64,000 bases of DNA from Streptomyces sp. yr375 (GCF_900110755.1 NZ_FOFF01000038.1:24684-88683), one strand, 5' to 3'. Counted from the first letter of the stretch, positions 24,972 to 33,505 are shown. A program made the numbers and translations. The notes: generated from the letters alone by a model not told the origin.

Positions 24972-25987
24972 GCGGCACCCCCCTGAGACGCCTGCGCCTT
25001 GTTCTCGCGCCTGCGTCCCGTCCCGACCCGCAGCCGGGACGCCGCGCGCGGGTCGAGCGCGGTGCGCACGCCGTCGCCGAGGACGGTCAGTGCGAGGACG
25101 GTCGTGAAGAGCAGGCCGGCGGGCAGCAGCAGGTACTGCGGGGCGGCCTGGTACCAGACGTCGGCGGCGGTGAGCATCTGTCCCCAGGACGGCGTGGGCG
25201 GCTTCACGCCGACGCCGAGGAAGGACAGGGCGGCCTCGACGGTGATGTTCTGCGGCACGAGCAGGGCCGCGTACGTGATGACGGGCGCGGCGAGCCCGGG
25301 CAGCAGTTCGCGGCGGGCGATGCGCCAGGTGCCCCAGCCGCTGAGCCGCGCCGCCGCCACATGGTCGAGCCCCTTGAGGGTGAGCGTCTGGGCGCGCACC
25401 ACCTTGGCGATGTTGCCCCAGGAGAGCAGGCCGATGACCAGGGTGACCAGGACGGGCCGGGGGAAGCTCGCCGGGACGACCGCGAGCAGCGCCAACGACA
25501 TGATCATCAATGGCAGGGCGACGAAGATGTCGGTGATCCGGCTCAACAGTTGATCAACCCATCGAGTACCGAGCGCCGAGGCGATGCCCATGGTGACGCC
25601 GATGACGACCTGGACGACGGTCGCGGCCAGCGCGACGCCCAGCGACACCCGGGCGCCGTAGGCGAGCCGGGCGAACAGGTCGCGGCCGGTCTGCGGTTCG
25701 ACGCCGAGCCAGTGGTCGCCGCTGATGCCGCCGAGCGACCCGACGGGCACGCCTCCGCGCGCGGAGTCGATGAGGGACGGGTGGTAGGTGGTCGGGTCCT
25801 GGCCCTCGAGGGCGGTGAGCAGGGGCGCGGCGAGCGCGACCAGGACGAGCAGCGCGACGACGACCGCCGCGCCGAGGGCGGCGCGCTGCGCCCGCAGCCG
25901 CCGCCAGAACTGACGCGCGCCCGAGGCCCCGGGCTCGGACGCGGGGTCCGTGCCGGGGGCCTGGGCGGCGAGGAGTGTCTCGCTCAC
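24968..25987 (-). CDS. ABC transporter permease, DppC type
   Basis: 339 residues from GTG 25987. Has the OppC-type N-terminal segment followed by the transmembrane permease core. Motifs: GRDLFARLAYGARVSLGVAL, and the coupling helix region VVRAQTLTLKGLDHVAAARLSGWG. About six membrane segments, C-terminus basic and polar. Pairs with the DppB-type permease, with which it overlaps by 4 bp. The upstream binding-protein stop is 4 bp before its start, so one mRNA is expected. Confidence 0.92.
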   Translation of the reverse strand: MSETLLAAQAPGTDPASEPGASGARQFWRRLRAQRAALGAAVVVALLVLVALAAPLLTALEGQDPTTYHPSLIDSARGGVPVGSLGGISGDHWLGVEPQTGRDLFARLAYGARVSLGVALAATVVQVVIGVTMGIASALGTRWVDQLLSRITDIFVALPLMIMSLALLAVVPASFPRPVLVTLVIGLLSWGNIAKVVRAQTLTLKGLDHVAAARLSGWGTWRIARRELLPGLAAPVITYAALLVPQNITVEAALSFLGVGVKPPTPSWGQMLTAADVWYQAAPQYLLLPAGLLFTTVLALTVLGDGVRTALDPRAASRLRVGTGRRRENKAQASQGGAA

Positions 25988-25991
25988 CGGA

Positions 25992-27710
25992 CTACTTGAC
26001 CGCGACCTGGGACGGGTCCAGGACGCCGTCCCAGTCGCTGATGACGATGTTGCGGACGTCCGCGCCGTACAGCCGCTTGTAGACGGGGTGGAACAGCGGG
26101 ACGGTCAGCGCCTGCGCGCCGATCTTCTTGTCCAGTGCGCCCCACCGCTTGGCGGCGGCGTCAAGATCCGTCAACCTGTTGATCGCGTCAATCTCCGCAT
26201 TGACCGACTCATCATTGAGGAAGCCCGTGTTGAAGTTCGCTCCATCATTGACGATCTGTCGACCGTCGAAGATCGGGGCGAGGAACGGGCCGCCCGAGGG
26301 CCAGTCGGCGCCCCAGTGGGCGAGGAAGAAGCCGGGCTCCTTCTTCACGTCGTGGATGGTGTCGGAGTAGTCGTTGTCCTCCAGGCCCTGGAGCTTGACG
26401 GTGATGCCGGCCTTCTTGAGCGCGTCCTGTATCGCGGTCGCGATCTCGGGGCTGGTCTCGAAGTCCTGGCTGTTGGAGTGTGTGAGGGTGACGGTCAGTC
26501 CGTTCGGGTGACCGGCCGCCGTCAGCAGTTCCTTGGCCTTCGCCGCGTCGCCTGTGGTGCCGGCCGGGAAGAGGTCGTAGGGCTCGTAGCCGAAGGACTT
26601 CTGGCTCGGCAGGAAGGTGGTGGCGGCCTCGGCGAGCGAGGATCCGCCCGCCGCGTTGACGACCGACGACCGGTCGATGGCGTACGAGATCGCCTGCCGC
26701 ACCCTGACGTCGTCGAACGGCTTCACCTTCGGGTTGAACGCGATGTAGTTCGTGTAGCCGAAGCGGCCGGTGCCCACGCGCGCGGCGAGCTTCTTGTCGC
26801 CGCTGACCTTGGCGAGTTCGGCCGGGCCGAGATTGGTGTCCGTGGTGATGGCGGTGGCGTCCGCCCCTTGGGACGCGGACAGCCGCTGGTTGATCACCGA
26901 GGAGTCGAGCCCGGACCGTATGTCGATCGTGTCGGGGTAGGCCTTGCGTTCGGCGTCCGTCTTCGCGGACCAGTAGGTGTTGCGCTTCAGGGTGAGCCGC
27001 TCACCGTCGTTCTCGTTCTTGACGACCTTGTACGGGCCGGACGAGACCGGGTGCTCCTCGTACTTGGTGCCGGTGTCCTTGGCCTTCGGGACGGGCGCGA
27101 ACTGCGTCTGCGTGGCCAGGTAGGGGAACTCGCCCTCGGGCTTGTTCAGCCGGAAGACGATGGTCCGGCTGTCCGGCGTCTCGATGGCCGCGAGCCCCTT
27201 GGAGTCCTTGTAAGGACCCTGGTAGTCGGCCGCGCCGACCAGCCAGTCCCGCAGGTAGGGCGCGCCGCCGGAGAGCTCGGGGGCGAAGGAGCGCTCGATG
27301 CCGTACTTGATGTCGGCCGAGGTGATCGCGGTGCCGTCCTCGTACTTCAGGCCCGCCTTGAGGGTGTACGTCCACACCGTGGCGTCCTTGTTCGGGCGTC
27401 CGGTGTCGGTGGCCAGGTCGGGGACGACCTTGGCGCCCGGGGCGCCGTTCTCTCGGTTGCGCGTGGTGAGCGTTCTGAAGACCAGGGACGGGACCTTGCC
27501 GCCGCCCGAGGTGTACAGGCGGGCCGGGTCGAAGTCCTCCTGTGGGGCGCGGTTCAGGATCGTCAGCGTGCCGCCCTGATGGGGTGCGGAGTCGGCGCCG
27601 GCGGTCTTGGCATCGTTGTCTTCGGGCCCGCAGGCGGCGGCACCCGCTGTCACCACCAGGCTGACGGATACCGCGGCCACGCGGCGCGCTGTGCGGGACG
27701 GATGACGCAT
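25992..27710 (-). CDS. Extracellular substrate-binding lipoprotein, SBP family 5 (peptide ABC transporter)
   Basis: 572 residues from ATG 27710. Signal peptide with lipobox GAAAC at about residues 23-27, so lipid-anchored outside the membrane. SBP_bac_5 features: GGTLTILNRAPQEDFDPARLY, YTLKAGLKYEDGTAITSADIKYGIERSFAPE, FKD-like loops and DDVRVRQAISYAIDR. It binds peptides (or a related ligand) and delivers them to the DppBC channel. First structural gene of the operon; a hairpin followed by T6 lies 87 bp upstream on the same strand, preceded by a 31-codon ORF. Ligand not predictable from sequence. Confidence 0.92.
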   Translation of the reverse strand: MRHPSRTARRVAAVSVSLVVTAGAAACGPEDNDAKTAGADSAPHQGGTLTILNRAPQEDFDPARLYTSGGGKVPSLVFRTLTTRNRENGAPGAKVVPDLATDTGRPNKDATVWTYTLKAGLKYEDGTAITSADIKYGIERSFAPELSGGAPYLRDWLVGAADYQGPYKDSKGLAAIETPDSRTIVFRLNKPEGEFPYLATQTQFAPVPKAKDTGTKYEEHPVSSGPYKVVKNENDGERLTLKRNTYWSAKTDAERKAYPDTIDIRSGLDSSVINQRLSASQGADATAITTDTNLGPAELAKVSGDKKLAARVGTGRFGYTNYIAFNPKVKPFDDVRVRQAISYAIDRSSVVNAAGGSSLAEAATTFLPSQKSFGYEPYDLFPAGTTGDAAKAKELLTAAGHPNGLTVTLTHSNSQDFETSPEIATAIQDALKKAGITVKLQGLEDNDYSDTIHDVKKEPGFFLAHWGADWPSGGPFLAPIFDGRQIVNDGANFNTGFLNDESVNAEIDAINRLTDLDAAAKRWGALDKKIGAQALTVPLFHPVYKRLYGADVRNIVISDWDGVLDPSQVAVK

Positions 27711-27796
27711 CGAGGACGACCTCTCGAATGATGAGACGGAATGACGAGGAGTGAGACGGGGATGAGCAGACGTCTGCCCGCGGCGTGAGGTCGTCG

Positions 27797-27819
27797 AAAA
27801 AACCGTGACCGGGTCACGG
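27797..27819 (-). terminator. Rho-independent-type terminator/attenuator ahead of the peptide transporter operon
   Basis: On the minus strand a perfect 8-bp stem (CCGTGACC, 1-nt centre, GGTCACGG at 27803-27819) is followed directly by six T (27797-27802). It sits 41 bp after the stop of the 31-codon ORF and 87 bp before the binding-protein start, on the same strand. Either it ends the short upstream transcript or it is a conditional attenuator. Confidence 0.75.
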
Positions 27820-27860
27820 AGGAGGAGAGGGAATCGCGACGCGAACGCCAGAGGCGAGCG

Positions 27861-27956
27861 TCAGCTACAGAGGATGTCCGCCACGCAGAGCGCGGTCACG
27901 CCGATGAGCGCCAGCTCGATGGCGGCGCTGCTGTCGGCAAAAGGACTGGACCACAT
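27861..27956 (-). CDS. 31-residue leader ORF upstream of the peptide transporter
   Basis: Reads MWSSPFADSSAA..., ending CVADILCS; the third codon position is about 85% G/C, as in real genes here. Its ATG lies 7 nt downstream of a good -10, consistent with a leaderless mRNA. No homologue recognised. The hydrophobic middle (IELALIGVTALCV) could be a short membrane segment, or the ORF may act as an attenuation leader, with Cys codons near its end. A terminator follows 41 bp later. Treated as a probable small gene of unknown function. Confidence 0.5.
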   Translation of the reverse strand: MWSSPFADSSAAIELALIGVTALCVADILCS

Positions 27957-27963
27957 GCGCAGC

Positions 27964-27992
27964 AATATGGTGGAACTTTCTGACCATGTCAA
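27964..27992 (-). promoter_or_regulatory. Vegetative-type promoter for the 31-codon leader and transporter operon
   Basis: Minus strand: perfect -35 TTGACA (27987-27992), 17-bp spacer, -10 CATATT (27964-27969), then 7 nt to the ATG at 27956. This is the best match to a housekeeping promoter seen in the window, and the spacing to the ATG predicts a leaderless transcript. The whole 338-bp stretch 27711-28048 is thus promoter, leader ORF and terminator. Confidence 0.65.
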
Positions 27993-28048
27993 CGTGACCC
28001 ATGAGACACCTGCCCGCCCCTTGGTCACCCCGAGGGTCGGCTCCGAGG

Positions 28049-29407
28049 TCAACTCTTGGGGTACGGCCAGGCGTTGGGCAGGCAGTGGATCCCGTCGTGG
28101 TCGAGGAATTTCGTCTGCTGCTGCATGACCGGCGCGAGCTCGCCGTCCTTGTCGCACGTGACATGGCTGTAGCCGAGCCGGTGGCCGACCTCGTGGTTGA
28201 TCAGCATCTGCCGGTAGGCGTACATCTCGTCGCCGTAGGTCTTCGAGCCCTGCGCCCACCGGTAGGCGTTGATCATCACGCGCTCGGTGGCGGCCGAGTC
28301 GCAGGAGACGTTGTCCTCGGTGGTGTCCAGGCCCGACTTGGCGCACCAGAAGGCGGTGGTGCCGGGGCTGGCGAGGGTGATGACGAAGTCCGGTCGGCCC
28401 GAGTGGATGCGCTCGAAGGTGCGGGCGCCGTTGTGGGCCCAACTGCGTGCGTCGTTGAGCGTCTTCTGCACGGCCTGCGCGAAGAGGTCGCCGTCGAGCC
28501 CGAGGCCCTGCTCCACGTCCACCCGGTAGGTGTACTTCTGCCCCTTGCCGGGCGCTTTGGCGACGCCGGCGATCGCGTCGAACTTCCCCGACCCCTTGAG
28601 CGTGGCGCCGAGCGCGTACCGGGTGTCCATCATCTGCGCGTACGTCAGCGGGGCCGCCGCTTCGGGGGACGCGGAGGCGCTCGGCCGGTCGTCCCCGCGC
28701 GCGGTGTCGTCGACGGTGCCCCGGGCCGCCTGGTCGGTCGCGGACTGCGACTGGACGGTGTCGCCGTCCCGCCCGCCGGTGACCTGTACGGCGACCACGA
28801 CGGCCAGCACGGTGGTGACGGCGGCGGCCGCGATGCCCACGAACGTCCGCCCCTTGGCGCCCTTGCCGGACCTGTCGGTGCCGGAGGCGTCAGCGCCGGA
28901 GGTGCCGGAGGTGGCGTAAGGATCCTGCGCACGCGCGCGTGGGGGTGCGTACGGCGTCCCCGTGGTCCCCGCGCGCGTGAAGACGTCGCCGCCGAAGACG
29001 TCGTCGCCCTCGTCGAAGGCGTCGACGTAGTCCTGGCGCGGGCCCTGACGGGGACCGGGGCGTCCGCCGCCCGGGGGCGTCTGTCGCTGACGTGGTATCA
29101 CGGGCTGCCCGGTACCCGTCTGGCGTCCTCTCAAGTCACCCCAGCCGCCCCCGGTTTCACGCTGTTCGGGGTGACCGCCCCGCACCTGCGGGAACCCGTG
29201 CGCGGGGGTCCCGTCGGGGAAGCGGGGCACTCCGTGCGCGGGGGTGTCGGGGGTGCCGTCGTAGCCCGGCGGCGGAGCCTGGGTGCGGGCGCCCCGGGTG
29301 TCCCGCTGGGGAGGCCCTGAGGGGGTCTCCCGCGACGCGCCCTTGGCGGTGCCTTTCGCGGCGCCGGTGTCCTTGGGCGCGGGTCCACGCCGGCTGTGGC
29401 GTCCCAC
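28049..29407 (-). CDS. DUF3152 protein, membrane-anchored with metzincin-like zinc motif
   Basis: 452 residues from GTG 29407. Residues 1-180 are a disordered Pro/Gly/Arg-rich cytoplasmic segment. One membrane segment (FVGIAAAAVTTVLAVVVAV, about 190-208) is followed by an extracytoplasmic DUF3152 domain. It contains HEVGHRLGYSH (about 405-415), the HExxHxxGxxH pattern of metzincin-type metalloproteases, and several Cys that could form disulfides. The family has no established function; a cell-surface protease is inferred from the motif. In mycobacteria the DUF3152 gene sits next to moeB, whereas here about 12 kb separate them. Confidence 0.88.
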   Translation of the reverse strand: MGRHSRRGPAPKDTGAAKGTAKGASRETPSGPPQRDTRGARTQAPPPGYDGTPDTPAHGVPRFPDGTPAHGFPQVRGGHPEQRETGGGWGDLRGRQTGTGQPVIPRQRQTPPGGGRPGPRQGPRQDYVDAFDEGDDVFGGDVFTRAGTTGTPYAPPRARAQDPYATSGTSGADASGTDRSGKGAKGRTFVGIAAAAVTTVLAVVVAVQVTGGRDGDTVQSQSATDQAARGTVDDTARGDDRPSASASPEAAAPLTYAQMMDTRYALGATLKGSGKFDAIAGVAKAPGKGQKYTYRVDVEQGLGLDGDLFAQAVQKTLNDARSWAHNGARTFERIHSGRPDFVITLASPGTTAFWCAKSGLDTTEDNVSCDSAATERVMINAYRWAQGSKTYGDEMYAYRQMLINHEVGHRLGYSHVTCDKDGELAPVMQQQTKFLDHDGIHCLPNAWPYPKS

Positions 29408-29414
29408 GTCGGCC

Positions 29415-30392
29415 TCAGCCCCCCGCGGTCTCGGTCGCGGGCGCGGTCTCGGCGATGAGCTCGCGCACCGCCGTCGCCACCGTCTCGGGGTACTCCATCA
29501 TCGCCACGTGCCCGGCGTCCGGCAGCGTGACCAGGCGGCAGTCGCGGAAGGTGCGGGCGGCCCGCGCGGCCATGCGGAACCCGACGAGCTGGTCGCGGCC
29601 GCCGTAGACGAGGAGCGTCGGGGCGAGGACGCGCTCGGCCTGGCGCCACAGCCCGTGCTGGCCGCCCAGCGTGTACGCGCTGAGCAGCCCGCGCGTGGAG
29701 CGCGTCAACGCGTCCCAGAAGTACGGCAGTCGCATCCGCCGCTCCAGCTCCTCCACCGCGTGCTGGAAGGCCTCCGGGGAGACCCGGCCGGGATCGCCGT
29801 AGCAGAGCGCCGTGACGCCTCGGACGCGTTGTTCGGTCGTCCACTCACGGGTGAACCGGCTGAAGAGCGCGGCGACGCCGGGCAGGCCGACCAGCCCGGT
29901 GGGCAGCGCGGTCCGCTGGACGCGCAGTTCGGGCAGCGCGGGCGAGATCAGCGTCAGCGTCCGCACGAGGTCGGGCCGGACGGCGGCGACCCGCGTCGAC
30001 ACCGCGCCGCCGAGGGAGTTGCCGAAGAGGTGGACGGGCCCGCGGCCGGTGGAGTCCAGGTAGCGGATCACGGCACGCGCGTGTGCCGTGATCGAGTAGT
30101 TGCCGTCGTCCGGTGGCGGGGAGTCGCCGAAGCCCGGCAGATCGACGGCCTCGCTCGCCACGACCCCGTCGAGCAGCGCCATCAGCGCCGACCAGTTCTG
30201 CGAGGAGCCGCCCAGGCCGTGCACGTACAGCGCGGGCTCGAGGCCCTCGCGCGCGGGCGGCCTGGAACGGATCGCCAGGGTGACGCCCGGCAGCCGCACC
30301 GAGCGGAGCCGCTCACCCTCGGCGACCCGCACGGCAGTGGCCTTCGGCAGCACACTGGTGGGCGGCACGGAGGGCAGCTCGGTCGAAGACAT
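29415..30392 (-). CDS. Alpha/beta hydrolase
   Basis: 325 residues. Oxyanion-loop HGLGGSSQNW, nucleophile elbow GNSLGG (about 125-130), Asp in YGGRDQLV (about 264) and His in DAGHVAMME (about 291) complete the triad. Cytoplasmic esterase or lipase-like enzyme of unknown substrate. ATG at 30392 lies 7 nt after a TAACAT -10 box, so the mRNA is probably leaderless. Seven bases separate its stop from the DUF3152 start, so the two are likely cotranscribed. Confidence 0.88.
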   Translation of the reverse strand: MSSTELPSVPPTSVLPKATAVRVAEGERLRSVRLPGVTLAIRSRPPAREGLEPALYVHGLGGSSQNWSALMALLDGVVASEAVDLPGFGDSPPPDDGNYSITAHARAVIRYLDSTGRGPVHLFGNSLGGAVSTRVAAVRPDLVRTLTLISPALPELRVQRTALPTGLVGLPGVAALFSRFTREWTTEQRVRGVTALCYGDPGRVSPEAFQHAVEELERRMRLPYFWDALTRSTRGLLSAYTLGGQHGLWRQAERVLAPTLLVYGGRDQLVGFRMAARAARTFRDCRLVTLPDAGHVAMMEYPETVATAVRELIAETAPATETAGG

Positions 30393-30399
30393 GCGGGCA

Positions 30400-30405
30400 A
30401 TGTTA
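30400..30405 (-). promoter_or_regulatory. Leaderless-type -10 box TAACAT of the hydrolase gene
   Basis: TAACAT on the minus strand ends 7 nt before the ATG at 30392. TANNNT at this distance is the usual arrangement for leaderless mRNAs in actinobacteria, and no ribosome binding site is present. Confidence 0.5.
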
Positions 30406-30592
30406 CGAGACGATCACGCACGCCCTGGTGTGTTCGCCGTCACACGCGCGGGTCGTACGCGAGTCGCGCCCGCGCCAGAACCGGCACACCCATCACATAG
30501 CGCCCGATACCGGCGCCCCCTAGGCTCGTACCGAGGGCACCCGCTGGTGACCCCTGCAGCTCGCAGGGACGTTCGGAGGAAGGGAGCCCACC

Positions 30593-30820
30593 ATGGCCGT
30601 TGACCCCACCGACCCGGAGACATTCGAGGAGGAGGACGACGACTTCGGGGAGATCGACGTCGAGGCCCCGGAGAACGACGCCGCCGAGCAGAACACGGAC
30701 GTCGCGGCGGAGCGCGACGCCCCCCTCGAGGACGTGGACGTGGACCCCGCCCGGGCCAACGAGGCCGATCTGATCGAACAGGCTCGCGTCGTCTCACTCG
30801 ACGAGGACGACTATCGCTGA
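30593..30820 (+). CDS. Small acidic conserved protein, 75 residues
   Basis: Starts MAVDPTDPETFEEEDDDFGE with a strong ribosome binding site (GGAGGAAGGGAG, ATG 7 nt later). About a third of its residues are Asp or Glu, and it ends SLDEDDYR. No membrane segment or known domain. It lies alone between divergent and downstream genes, so it is probably monocistronic. Composition suggests a disordered or partner-dependent cytoplasmic protein; function unknown. Confidence 0.8.
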   Translation: MAVDPTDPETFEEEDDDFGEIDVEAPENDAAEQNTDVAAERDAPLEDVDVDPARANEADLIEQARVVSLDEDDYR

Positions 30821-31039
30821 CCAGCGCCGTCGACCGGCACTGCCGACCGGTATCGCCGACCGGCGTCGCGCCACAGCGGGCCCGAGTATGCCCGGAACAT
30901 ACCGGTCAAAAACCGTCTTTACCGCTTTTGCCGTCGTCCGGTCCGTGAAATTCTGCGCTCGCACCGCGCACACCACGGTTACTGAAAAGTACGATGGCGG
31001 CGCGGCGCTCACCGCAAGAGGACGACTTTGGGAGGCGGC

Positions 31040-31681
31040 GTGACAGCCATCGAGCAGACAGAGGCGGCGCGCCCGCGAGGTACCCGCCTGCCGCGCCGTG
31101 CCCGACGGAACCAGTTGCTGGGCGCCGCCCAGGAGGTCTTCGTCGCACAGGGCTACCACTCGGCCGCGATGGACGACATCGCCGAGCGGGCCGGCGTCAG
31201 CAAGCCGGTGCTCTACCAGCACTTCCCCGGCAAGCTCGACCTCTACCTCGCCCTGCTGGACCAGCACTGCGAGTCCCTGATCCAGGCCGTGCGCGGCGCG
31301 CTCGCGTCGACGACCGACAACAAGCAGCGGGTGCGGGCCACGATGGACGCGTACTTCGCGTACGTCGAGGACGACGGCGGCGCGTTCCGGCTGGTCTTCG
31401 AGTCGGACCTGACGAACGAGCCCGCGGTGCGCGAGCGCGTCGACAAGGTCACCAACGAGTGCGCCGAGGCGATCTGCGAGGTCATCGCCGAGGACACCGG
31501 TCTGTCGAGCGCGGAGTCCATGCTGCTCGCCTCGGGTCTGGGCGGCCTCGCGCAGGTCGTGGCCCGGTCCTGGCTGCACAGCGACCGCAGCGTGCCGCGC
31601 GACCAGGCGGTGCAGTTGCTGGCCTCGCTGGCCTGGCGCGGCATCGCCGGTTTCCCGCTGCACGGCATCGATCAGCACTGA
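31040..31681 (+). CDS. TetR-family transcriptional regulator
   Basis: 213 residues from GTG 31040, which has GGGAGG 4 nt upstream; a TTG 12 bp earlier is less likely. N-terminal TetR helix-turn-helix at about 25-72: RRNQLLGAAQEVFVAQGYHS and MDDIAERAGVSKPVLYQHFPGK. The C-terminal ligand domain is undefined (AYFAYVEDDGGAFRLVFESD). The neighbourhood (DUF3107 next) matches mycobacterial Rv3208-Rv3208A. Its target is not evident; no clear palindrome was found in its own promoter. Confidence 0.93.
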   Translation: MTAIEQTEAARPRGTRLPRRARRNQLLGAAQEVFVAQGYHSAAMDDIAERAGVSKPVLYQHFPGKLDLYLALLDQHCESLIQAVRGALASTTDNKQRVRATMDAYFAYVEDDGGAFRLVFESDLTNEPAVRERVDKVTNECAEAICEVIAEDTGLSSAESMLLASGLGGLAQVVARSWLHSDRSVPRDQAVQLLASLAWRGIAGFPLHGIDQH

Positions 31682-31698
31682 CCCGCACCGCACCCGTC

Positions 31699-31716
31699 GC
31701 ACCCCGTAGGGGGTGC
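31699..31716 (+). terminator. Hairpin after the TetR gene
   Basis: GCACCCC (31699-31705), GTAG loop, GGGGTGC (31710-31716), then a T-containing tract CTGTTTGTTC. It is 18 bp beyond the TetR stop. Confidence 0.55.
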
Positions 31717-31850
31717 CCGGCTGTTTGTTCCCGCCCGTTGTTCGCTCCTGGCGTGGACGGCCGCACCGTGTACGTCGCCTCACCGGGCTAATGTGTGCAG
31801 CGTACGGCGCGGACGCCCGCGCACCCCATGACCGTCGGAGGGACATAGCC

Positions 31851-32078
31851 GTGGAGGTCAAGATCGGCGTGCAGCACGCGCCCCGCGAGATCGTTCTGGA
31901 GAGCGGTCAGACTCCCGAGGAGGTCGAGCGCGTGGTGGCCGATGCACTGGCCGGCAAGTCGCAGCTCCTCAGCCTCGTGGACCAGCACGGCCGCAAGGTC
32001 CTGGTTCCGGCCGACCGTCTGGCCTACGTAGAGCTGGGCGAGGCCGCCCCGCGCAAGGTGGGCTTCGGCGCTCTCTAG
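31851..32078 (+). CDS. DUF3107 family protein
   Basis: 75 residues from GTG 31851, preceded by CGGAGGGA. Reads EVKIGVQHAPREIVLESGQT, then VADALAGKSQLLSLVDQHGR and ends ARKVGFGAL-like (PRKVGFGAL). This is the small actinobacterial DUF3107 family, which in mycobacteria (TB9.4/Rv3208A) lies next to a TetR gene exactly as here. Probable cytoplasmic protein of unknown function, and a possible target or partner of the adjacent regulator. Confidence 0.9.
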   Translation: MEVKIGVQHAPREIVLESGQTPEEVERVVADALAGKSQLLSLVDQHGRKVLVPADRLAYVELGEAAPRKVGFGAL

Positions 32079-32094
32079 GCGACGCGGACAAGGG

Positions 32095-32130
32095 GAGGGG
32101 CCTGGCGACCTGACGGTCACCGGGCCCCTC
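32095..32130 (+). terminator. Hairpin after DUF3107 gene
   Basis: Outer arms GAGGGGCC (32095-32102) and GGCCCCTC (32123-32130) pair perfectly, with an inner GGCGACC/GGTCACC pairing. Located 17 bp past the stop. No U-run. Confidence 0.55.
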
Positions 32131-32307
32131 TCGCGCAACCACCACTGGACCGCCGCGCGCCCCCGCCGCACCACCCCGGTTCGCCCTACCGCGCGCCTCC
32201 ACAGATGGAGCACAATCCGACCACAGGGGAGGATTGCATTTCGCAGGTCACGGGTAATGACCGGCTACGACCTTGGTGCGCGGCTCCGCCGTCCGGGAGG
32301 GACCTAC

Positions 32308-32577
32308 ATGATCTTGGAAGTGCTCGGCTCCGCTGTGTTCGGTCTCGTGCTCGCGTGGGCGGCGGTGCACCGCCTCGCCCACCGCCTGCCGGTCCGCACA
32401 CTCGTCCTCGCGACGGGCGTCGCCGGAGCCCTGTTCGGTGACTTCGTCACCCACAGCGCACTGGGCCCCGGCACCGTCCTGCCGAGCATCCTCGGCGCGG
32501 CGATCGTCTCCGCCGCCTCGCTCTCCCTGCTGCTGCGCCCGGCCGGCCGCCTCCGCCGACGATCGGCCCCGGCGTAG
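32308..32577 (+). CDS. Small integral membrane protein, 89 residues
   Basis: ATG 32308 has GGGAGGGA upstream at good spacing; an upstream in-frame start at 32257 lacks one. Two to three hydrophobic segments (EVLGSAVFGLVLAWAAV, LVLATGVAGALFGDFV, ILGAAIVSAASLSLLL) and a basic C-terminus (RLRRRSAPA) predict a cytoplasmic tail. No known domain. A membrane protein of similar size occupies this position in mycobacteria (Rv3209 region). Convergent with the ferritin-like gene, 22 bp apart. Confidence 0.75.
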   Translation: MILEVLGSAVFGLVLAWAAVHRLAHRLPVRTLVLATGVAGALFGDFVTHSALGPGTVLPSILGAAIVSAASLSLLLRPAGRLRRRSAPA

Positions 32578-32599
32578 GCCGGGCGGTCCAGTCCGGCGG

Positions 32600-33334
32600 T
32601 TACGCCGCCAGTCCCAGCGCGGCCATCCGCTTGGTGTGCGCCTCGGTGATGCGGGAGAACATCCGGCCCACCTCGGCGAGGTCGAAGCCGTCCGCGACGC
32701 CGCCCACGAGCATCGTCGACAGCGCGTCGCGGTCCGCGACCACCCGCTGGGACTGCGACAGCGCCTCGCCCATCAGCCGCCGCGCCCACAGCGCGAGCCG
32801 TCCGCCGACCCGCGGCTCCGCGTCGATCGCGGCCCGCACCCGGTCCACCGCGAAGCCCGCGTGCCCGGTGTCGTCGAGCACGGCCAGCACCAGGGCGCGG
32901 CTGTCGTTGTCCAGCCGCACCGCGACCTCGCGGTAGAAGTCACTGGCGATCGAGTCGCCGACGTACGCCTTGACGAGGCCCTCCAGCCAGTCCGAGGGGG
33001 CCGTCTGCCGGTGGAAGCCGTCGAGCGCGGCGACGAACGGCTGCATCGCCGACGTCGGCTCCTCGCCGATCTCCGTGAGCCGGTCGCGCAGCCGCTCGAA
33101 GTGGTGGAACTCGGCCGACGCCATCTTCGCCAGCTCCGCCTTGTCCGCCAGCGTGGGCGCGAGCTTCGCGTCCTCCGCGAGCCGCTCGAACGCCGCCAGC
33201 TCGCCGTACGCCAGCGCGCCGAGCAGGTCCACGACCGCGGCCCGGTACTGCGGGTCGGCGGCGGCCGTCGCCCAGTCCTGGGTGGCGATACCGGTGGCGG
33301 CGGCGGTGTTCTCGGACTTGTCAGAGGTCGTCAT
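32600..33334 (-). CDS. Ferritin-like (MiaE-like) diiron-type protein
   Basis: 244 residues from ATG 33334. The four-helix ferritin-like fold is suggested by YRAAVVDLLGALAYGELAAFERLAED, then ASAEFHHFERLRDRL (E-x-x-H) and a second pair (DSIASDFYREVAVRL, DDTGHAGFAVDRV). It belongs to the actinobacterial group annotated as tRNA hydroxylase MiaE-like ferritin-like proteins, kept next to the DEAD-box gene rhlE in mycobacteria too. True MiaE activity is not established. Divergent from the DEAD helicase across a 431-bp region. Confidence 0.82.
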   Translation of the reverse strand: MTTSDKSENTAAATGIATQDWATAAADPQYRAAVVDLLGALAYGELAAFERLAEDAKLAPTLADKAELAKMASAEFHHFERLRDRLTEIGEEPTSAMQPFVAALDGFHRQTAPSDWLEGLVKAYVGDSIASDFYREVAVRLDNDSRALVLAVLDDTGHAGFAVDRVRAAIDAEPRVGGRLALWARRLMGEALSQSQRVVADRDALSTMLVGGVADGFDLAEVGRMFSRITEAHTKRMAALGLAA

Positions 33335-33495
33335 GAAGCGCACAATAGCCCGCTCACCGCGCGGTGGAAGTACCTTGGTCAGCCAGTGTGACAACGGAGC
33401 CGTACGGGACCACGCCCGGCACTGTGACAACCACAACGTGACCGAATCGGCCATCGCATGTGCGCGATTCCGGGGTATGGTGGTAATGCGCCTGC

Positions 33496-33505
33496 CGAAT
33501 ATTCG
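33496..33505. promoter_or_regulatory. Perfect 10-bp palindrome in the long DEAD-helicase leader
   Basis: CGAATATTCG, unusually A/T-rich for this genome, lies in the 431-bp region (33335-33765) between the ferritin-like gene and the DEAD helicase. A TATGGT -10 candidate is about 20 bp upstream of it. It may be an operator or part of the helicase 5' leader, which would be about 260-290 nt long. Nothing else recognisable was seen in this stretch. Confidence 0.35.
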
